In this document: piece after piece, positions 57,205-64,000 of the stretch | How the letters are laid out: each line of letters opens with the position of its first letter | How positions within the stretch are numbered: position 1 is the stretch's first letter | From: Nemertoderma westbladi | Taxonomy: Eukaryota; Xenacoelomorpha; Nemertodermatida; Nemertodermatidae | Assembly: GCA_032718475.1 (NCBI GenBank) | Contig: JAUCBJ010001232.1 | Span: forward strand, 1 to 64,000 | Reading direction: 5' to 3' | DNA: 64,000 bases | Notes under the pieces: generated by a model | Seen by the model: the letters and a program-made list of their open reading frames with translations, nothing else | The model's database searches: none | What the model was told of the DNA's origin: nothing | Made by a program: the position numbers and the translations under genes

Positions 57205-58144
57205 TGGTCCAACTCACCCACCAGCTGGCCCTATTGCATCATCCACATTTCCCTGTGGCTGTAAGTGGGCTTGTGGGCCCCACTTACTGGTTCGGTATTT
57301 CTCTGTGTCCAATATTGTTAAATTGGCTCCTTTTCCCATTTTAGGTTGGAATGTAGAGCGGAATGGATTCGCTTACACTAGCCCCCCATGCTATCTTCCC
57401 AGTGAGAAGATAGCATCAACCGATAAGTGGGCTCCATTCCGGGGAATCCAATCTAGTATTTGGTGTGGGGTGGGACTATCTTTTATTGGGATCAGTTTCC
57501 TAAGCTGGTTCCACTGGGTTTGATGTCGCTACCCAACCTTGGCAATACCTTTGTTTCGGTATGCCTAGATGTGCGGTGTCTTTATTCCTCACATCTTCCT
57601 CACACATCCCTAGAACTCATCCTCATACCTTGATTCGCTCCCCACATTTCTCGGATATTGCACTCCTCACTGCTCAACTCCTCTTCCCGATGTTACTCCT
57701 TTCACCACCCAAACTCAGCCATCATTCCTACTCATCCTACTTTCCCAGATGTTAACAGATAACCACGCAACCCCCGGTAATCTCTCACTCTTCTAGCCCA
57801 GGTTTCCGCATCTGTCTAGTCCTGTCTCGTTCTTATGCTTAGTCAGTAAGTCCCCCCTCCCAGTAGTTAGTTGAGAGAGGTTGGTCTGAATTCTCCATTC
57901 ATGGTCTCTTCATTCATTCTCTGCTATCCCGACCTCTCACCTAATCGGTGGTGCGTGATTCGCCTTAATTACCATCTGGGTAGTACTTAATTACTGATAG
58001 AGATTCCATCTATTAATATATGAATCAATTGCACAATAGAATACACCAATCGATTACACAATAGAGTTCACTGATCAGTTACACCATAGAGAATAAATAT
58101 ATTGATTTATAAATATAGAATTTTACGACATATAGATCAAATAT
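57205..58144. other. non-coding, possible 3' UTR of the minus-strand retroelement
   Basis: Pyrimidine-rich, C/T-heavy text lies downstream (minus sense) of the nuclease domain. A 'gggtagtactta' block at 57,980 recurs at 60,078, on the other side of the RT element, perhaps marking element ends or a shared flank. No gene recognised. Confidence 0.35.
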
Positions 58145-60050
58145 CTACGCAAAGCCCCCTGGTATCCCGGCGCCGTCCTCGAGCCCCAAACTACTTCGCC
58201 ATCTCACACGCGACCCTCGCAGGCAATGGGAAGTGCTGCGGATTATCGCGAACGATATGCATGCGCGCACCCACCCCATTACCGAACTGTAAGGTTTCCC
58301 CCAGTTGGTGTGTAGGCGGTCTGCGATGATTCGCAACAGCTTATTGGCCTGAGGTGCCAGTATGCCGTCGCATGAGGCAACGAAAGGGGAGAAATCACCT
58401 CGGCGGGCGGAAACTGCAACTGTATATAAGCGTTTCTTCTCCTCTTCCGCCGACTCCATTACTGACCTCACGAAGCGCCCAGCATAAGACACGGCGTCAA
58501 GGTTAATTGTACGTATGTCAATCAACGCCTGTGTCTGAGTACTGAACACTCCCCTAATGCCGACATCGCATCGCAGACCAGCCCTGTCGCCATCGCTGCT
58601 CGCGGACCACTTGCTCGAGCATAACGTTTTGCGGTCCGAATGCCAGGGCCGCAAGGTCACCGACTGCGTCGCGGAGCTCGTTGTGGCGCTGAATCACTAA
58701 ACCACCCTTCTTACAGTTCAACCCATGGTTGAGGTCAAACCCAGCGCCACAACCGTCGCATCTGCAAGGGACACCTATGAGGGGTCTACCATACCGGACA
58801 GCCACAGCGTCCCTAAACTCCCGGGGTAAGAGGTCGAACTGGTGTTCGGCTACCGGAAGAGAGGATAGCCAGCCGCCTGTCCTGAACTCCGTTGCGAAAT
58901 TCGCCCATCGAAGACTGCCGGCAGGAACCTATCGCTGATCGCTTCCTCAAGCACATCGAACTGACTGCTGCAGTCTGGGACAACGCGTTGGAGGTATGCC
59001 CACTCCCGTTGGAGTGAGCAAACTACGGCTGAGAAAGCAGTGTGGGGTTGGGCCTCAGCCACCTCAGCCATCTTATCTACTGAGGCTACCCAGGATGCGA
59101 TTTTGGCGCCGACATACTTCACACACTCCGACTCGCTACCAATAAACCCGGCCAGAAATCGGTGTCCTGTAACAATGTTAATATTGTGCTCGGTGAATAC
59201 ACTTTGGGCTTCCTCCAGAAACTCCGGAGCCACAACGAGAAAGCTCTTAGTGGACTGAGGGTAATATCTGAGAGCGGGGCCCAGACGCAGTAAGTGCTCG
59301 TACCACTCGAGAATATCCTGGAGCTTTCCGGCACCAGAAGAGTTGTCAGCGAACCAACTTTGGCGAACCTTAAGTGATGGCAACTCATGGATTAAAGGGA
59401 GGATGCCTGAAGCGTAAAAAGGCATAGCTAAAGGATCTCCTTGTGTTACACCCTCTTCGCTGAACAGCACAGCATCGGTTCCCTTTATTGTCAGAATGCT
59501 GTGTCCGCGGTAACAGTTGAAGAGAAACATTGAACATCGAGGCCACAGCTGCCTGACGTTCCACAAGGCTGCGACTCGGTTCAGCGAATTGAAGGCATTA
59601 GCTGCATCCAAAATAATAATGCCCCATCCATCCTCACTATGTTCTTCGAAGACCGAGCGCATTGAATGTACCCCGGCCTCCACACCTGCCATCACGCCCG
59701 CAGATAACTGCTCTGCGCCACACGTAGTGGTGACATCATCTCCAGTTGCTTCTGCCATTGATCTACCCAAGATTCGGCGGAGGCACTCCCCTATGCCTAT
59801 GGGCCTAACCCCGGGGCACTTATCGAGGGCAATAAGTCTGCTAGCCATCAGGGACCGAACTGATTCCCATGGCACTACACTGTTAGCAAGTGGACACGCA
59901 ATAGAGGCAATAGATTCATGTAAACGCTGGCTATGTGCTGGCTAGTCGCTGCCGGCTGGCCCACCACTCCCTTTCAGTCGCCGCGCTGTCAACTCTATGT
60001 GCGCGGCTGTGATCTCGACATCAACCCGAAGTGGCAACTCATCATCACAC
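58145..60050 (-). pseudogene. RT / zinc-knuckle / PD-(D/E)XK retroelement
   Basis: In minus order: EITAAHIELTARRLKGSGGPAGSD (near 60,030-59,955, then a stop), an open 341-codon RT frame (59,875-58,850), a zinc knuckle frame (58,805-58,554) and a nuclease frame (58,660-58,145). RT features: LDKCPGVRPIGIGE (17-30), motif A D90 (LDAANAFNSLNR), motif B EEGVTQGDPLAM, motif C FADN (175-178). The usual second Asp is Asn, which should abolish polymerisation. The knuckle reads CDGCG...H...C then GGLVIQRHNELRD. The nuclease core is LRCDVGIRG...ALIDIRTIN. At least two frame changes (about 58,850-58,805 and 58,600) break it. The architecture resembles non-LTR elements with restriction-like endonucleases, but the clade is unassigned. 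It is paralogous to 23,297-24,730. Confidence 0.85.
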
Positions 60051-60214
60051 AATAATAATTACTGATAGTGCTCATTGGGTAGTACTTACTTACTGGTAGT
60101 GCTTACTGGGTAGTGCTTACTATGATTACTGTTGTCTGTCCGCATCCAATACTTGTTGGTCATTTATGGAAGTCCAACTAGTCATCCTCCCTTGTCCCTT
60201 CCCTCGTAATAATT
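60051..60214. other. short repeats between two retroelements
   Basis: Three imperfect copies of 'gggtagtgcttac' occur at 60,075-60,122. Nothing else recognised. Confidence 0.5.
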
Positions 60215-61640
60215 TTAATGATCCACAGGGACTACGTTGGATCTTGCTGACTGGTTCCGGTTGGTCCAAAACGGTGTAAATATGGCAATGGGATCGCTAT
60301 CCCTCCATTCTCCATAGAGACTTGCCAACTGATTGTGGGCCATCGGGCAGTCCATCCCGACTATAATCGACACTCGTGGTATGTCCAATCCCGGTATTGC
60401 GAAGTCAATACCCTTCAAATGTGGGTACTGGGCTACCTACTGTTGAGTTGGTCGTCGCGCATTGATGTTTACTGAATCCATCACACCGCCGCGGCCGCGC
60501 CATCCAATGCCGCGCTGTAACCTCCTGTCAAGCTCTCTATGCAGCATCTACTGACACCCAGGGGAATGTTTCGGTCCTTGTCAGTCACTGTTGTAACTGC
60601 TACTGGACTGGGTTTCGTCTTAAGTCCAAGTTTGTCAGTGACTGACCTGCCTGTGACAGTGAATGCTGCCCCGGTATCAATTACCATTAAGGTAGTTAAT
60701 GATTTTCCGCTTGTGGCAGATACCTTCACTGGCACACCTTTAGTAGAACTTTCGTCTTGTTCTTCTTTGAGCCAATAGTCGTGGCTATTGTCTCCCCCTG
60801 GTCAGTTTTACTACTGTCTCGGTATGGACCTGTCCTTGCTATGTGTCCATGTTTGACACATTTATTAAATAGCCTGTGTGTCCATAGAGTCTCCGTTCGT
60901 CAGAGATGGAATTTCTTTCCACTGGTCACAGTGCCTGTTACTACGGCCTGCCTGATGGTGAATCTGGCATCTCTGGCCATTATCATAGGGCCTCGGTCTG
61001 GAAGACCCCTCTTCGGCTCTGTTATAGCTAGACGCATCCTCTGTCAACCCAAATGACATCGATTGTTCTTGTTTAGCTGTGTTCTGGCCTAGGTACTTTG
61101 CCGAGACTGTCCTCGCTGTACACAGGGTCTGTTATTAATTACGTTTCATATGACAGGAAGCTCGACATTTCTTCTAATCCCGGTTCTGTTCCTTTCTTTT
61201 CTCGCTTCAAGAAAGCTATCTTCCTTCATCTGTTTCTCAACCATATCGGTAATGCCTGCGCTACTGTATCATCGCTATGTTGTTTGAAGCGTTCAGTTCG
61301 CATGGCACTTCCAGGGTCTTCAGGGTTATTAATGCCTTTTCTATCCTCATCGCGAAGGCTTTATTGATAGTCGGGCTGTATAAGAGTCCGTCTGATGTTA
61401 TTCCCTTCAGGTTTTGTCGGATTATTTTCGCCGGATGTCCGAATTCTCTATCCATGCAGCCCTAAAACCTCATTATATTCCCTGATATTGCCTCACAATA
61501 TCATATGCTGGCCCTCCTGTATAGACTTGTAGATATTTTAGGCCTCCGCCTGCGTCAGCTTCTTAAAAAGAATCTCATTACTATACATCCTCCGGAATTG
61601 CAGATAAGTTATTAAATTTTTATTAGATTAAATAAAACTC
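60215..61640 (-). pseudogene. BEL/Pao-like LTR retrotransposon, Gag-protease fragment
   Basis: Minus-strand pieces in order: DIVRQYQGI near 61,500; DREFGHPAKIIRQNL (61,455-61,261), the Gag segment typical of BEL/Pao; a decayed CCHC-type knuckle text (FNKCVKHGHIARTGP) near 60,860; a retropepsin-like protease with the DTGA active-site motif (D20 of the frame 60,735-60,481) and KLGL; then GMDCPMAHNQLAS at 60,418-60,215, the block that follows protease in BEL/Pao polyproteins. Stops and frame changes separate the pieces. RT, RNase H, integrase and LTRs are not visible; the neighbouring RT belongs to a different element, so this copy was probably cut by its insertion. Confidence 0.65.
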
Positions 61641-62039
61641 TGTCAAATTCTGTTTGTTGTTTCCCAACATTTAAATAACGTCCCATATGATTTTAGTGCC
61701 CGTGAGACATTAGTGCCCGCTTAGCGTCTTAGTTAGTATATGCATTACAACAGGCCAGGAAGACATTTCGCGCTTCTTTAGTTCCTGCTGATGCAAACGA
61801 GTCGTTACTTTCGTCAAACTTCAAAGGGTCAAATTTCCAGTCTTTAAGTTCCCGCATCTCGTCATTTATTTTAATTTCTACTTGGATCTTTTATGATTAA
61901 ACACAAGGACCGCGCTATAACAAGTGGGGGTGGATGTAAATTTGCTCCGACTGAAAATTGAAATTGCACCGACTTAAATTGAAATGGTTCAACTGTGCTT
62001 GTATTAGTAATAATTTATATTAATAAAAATAATTGTTTA
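61641..62039. other. non-coding, no feature recognised
   Basis: AT-rich sequence between two retroelement fragments. Confidence 0.4.
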
Positions 62040-62660
62040 TTACGTGGGGAAATAGCAGAACTTTTTTTTCCGCCTGCCGGCCTGTGTAGAGATGGCGATT
62101 CTTTGACGGAGGAAGGATGTTGCCTTTACATCCCCATATAAAGTGGTGATGCGGCGGCCAAGTTCCTGGAGGAATTGTAAGGTCAGGGACCAAAGCCAAC
62201 TAGGTTTTCGAATGCAACGGGGCTGGAGAGAAACTGTTCGGGAGATGGAACTATATTTGGCGAGTTTCCTCTCTTCTGCGAGATCTGCTACTGGGGCCCG
62301 TTCTGATTGTGCCACATTACTGTAGGATCTGGCCAGACGGTTCACGCAGGTACAGTCCCAAGCCATTGGTTTTCCCAGGGACCAGTTGAGGAGGGTTACA
62401 CCATCTTGACGTATACCATCGTCTCTGCATAGGCCGACTGGTTCCATGGTGGAAGGGATATCTGCGGAGGTTAGAGCACGGTGAATGGCATCAACCTTGC
62501 GCCACACGCGCATGTGTGTTAAGTTCAAACAGGTGCACCAAGGCGGAGTCCAACTGCAAGCGATAACTGTTCGTAGGAGGGGAGATAACCCAGTTTGTCG
62601 GAAGTTAGTGACTGGAGCCAGTGTGAAGACCCTGTCGCTTGACAGCCACGAATCCGAACA
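62040..62660 (-). pseudogene. C-terminal nuclease domain of a second RT retroelement family
   Basis: The 162-codon open frame (62,528-62,040) reads VDAIHRALTSADIPSTMEPVGL, DDGIRQDGVTLLNW, KPMAWDCTCV and LGRRITTLYGDVKATSFLRQRI, the wording of the PD-(D/E)XK-like C-terminal domain of a widespread invertebrate RT element. The overlapping frame at 62,755-62,525 supplies the preceding block (SHWLQSLTSDKLGYL, LAVGLRLGAPV), with the knuckle between them lost or shifted. RT motifs are absent. It is a truncated copy with at least one frame change. Confidence 0.7.
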
Positions 62661-62755
62661 ATGGTATGACCATCTGATGTAGCTATGTAAAGGCTTTTGC
62701 GGAATTGGCCGGTTATTTTCCCCGTAAAGTACTCTGTAGTTGGTTTAACAGGCAT

Positions 62756-64000
62756 AAAAGGCCGTGTCCTTACTGTACTGGTGTTTTAGAGGACATAAAA
62801 GCCATTTCTTCTGTATGTGTACTTTAGCGGACATAATTAGTAATTCTATGACGCAATACGCCGAATCCTCTTGAAACAGTGTAGCTACCATGACGACGGC
62901 TAACAGCTGATATTGCCACGTAGAACATCTCTTTGTTCTTTGTTCTCTCTTTGTCCGGTCGACCAATCAGAGCGTTTTTTGACTCTGTGTTGAAGGTTGT
63001 ATATAGAAACTCGTGGAGTTGAGTCAGTATGTGATTTTGCCCAGAGCCTAAGAACACCGGCTTTGGAACCTCCGTGTTTCAGTCTTTAGCTCAACATTAG
63101 TAGGCTTAATTATAGAACGTATATCTGTTATCTCACTTAACATACATACCATACCAAATCATAACATTACTCACATAACTTAACTTAACATTATATTTGG
63201 AATACTGATAAATAATCAGACACCCCAATCTTCTTGATATACTAAAGGTTAGAGAGACCGGATACATATAACGATTGCGACTTACATTAAGTGGTTTGAA
63301 GTGAATCTAATGCTATTTCATAGGCCCTACATAAATTATCTGTTGTTCTCCTTATATGTGACTAAAATTAGTGAAGGTCGGCAGATTAGTGTGCAGCATT
63401 GTGCCATATTGTGTATAATTGTGATTGATAACAAAGCATCTCCTAAAGAATGCGCCATATACGTGAATCTATAGCCATTCCGTTGTGTCTAGTTTAAGTC
63501 ATAACTCTGTTTACATATTTAGAGCGCCACGTCCTAAAGGAACTGTTAATATTTCCCGAAAGTGAATAATATTTGTCAGAGATTATATATTACGATCAGT
63601 CGAATAATACAGTAGGCTTACACCGCAATCAAGTTAAGCTTCCGAATCCAGTCTCCCAGGTATATCCAGCGGGTGAATGGTTGCGCATAGACTGGCTTCA
63701 GCTAATGTAGTGTATCAAATACTTGTCATAGGCTAAAGACGATCTATCATCTAAAAGACATCCCAATTTGGCAGGTTAAACTGCTAAAGGTCTTAAAAGC
63801 GCAAACAATAACAGATATTGCTTCTAGATTGCGGCGTAGGCAATCAAGTCGAAAGTACCGGTCGACCGGTAACCTGTAGGCCTGACTGCCTGATCACCCG
63901 GACCGGTACCTACAGCAGTACAGGTACAGCAGTATTATTCGATTTTGATAATTGTATACCGGCAGGCTGTTTAAGAGATTAGGGACTGTACACCCCTTGT
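62756..64000. other. non-coding, no gene recognised
   Basis: Short minus ORFs near 62,745-63,057 have no recognisable domain. The right edge (63,855-63,915) carries several 'accggt' and 'ccggtacc' motifs like those at 16.5 and 17.7 kb. Confidence 0.4.

Overview
The window is AT-rich nuclear DNA from an animal, most likely an invertebrate. It has GT-AG splice signals, an alpha-type carbonic anhydrase, a mitochondrial carboxylase exon, a mucin-like membrane protein, and many kinds of metazoan transposable element (LINE, Penelope-like, BEL/Pao, hAT, TTAA-specific elements, tRNA-derived SINEs). There are no bacterial operons. I cannot fix the phylum from the sequence alone; the mixture of elements would fit a marine deuterostome or lophotrochozoan.

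Layout: 1-6 kb holds an intact, intronless alpha-carbonic anhydrase ORF (minus), a LINE relic and a SINE. 6.5-9.9 kb holds a 43-bp tandem array (36 full copies without an indel) that runs directly into a 608-codon reverse transcriptase ORF; the last repeat copy supplies its ATG. 11-14.3 kb has a broken Penelope-like endonuclease and nested inverted-repeat elements. 17.9-18.5 kb has a possible two-exon zinc-ribbon gene. 20-26.7 kb is a graveyard of RTE-like LINEs, a second reverse-transcriptase family and a SINE. 26.8-29.2 kb has the first exon of MCCC2 (minus), a 377-bp hairpin, and a possible terminal exon of a membrane protein (plus) lying between inverted repeats. 30.6-36.7 kb has a small inverted-repeat element, a mucin-like type I membrane protein with a frameshifting repeat, and a clear non-autonomous hAT element with a perfect 8-bp target duplication.

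38.07-51.71 kb is a satellite of about 219 copies of a 59-bp monomer. It has long-range duplications of about 4.8-4.95 kb and is interrupted by a 713-bp TTAA-flanked element, whose empty site survives in the duplicated block. 51.7-53.7 kb contains palindromic elements, including a foldback element whose 15-bp repeats alternate in orientation, plus RTE and SINE relics. 55.25-55.87 kb is an unidentified secreted cysteine-rich protein exon. 56.6-62.8 kb is minus-strand retroelement debris (LINE C-terminus, an RT/zinc-knuckle/nuclease element, BEL/Pao Gag-protease, another nuclease domain).

The host genes recognised (carbonic anhydrase, MCCC2, mucin-like protein) have no evident shared pathway. 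The window is best read as a transposon-rich intergenic or heterochromatic-like region with a few host genes or gene fragments. Both host enzymes sit in unusually long uninterrupted coding blocks, and several loci (43-bp array plus RT, mucin frame shift, satellite with empty site, foldback element) merit follow-up.
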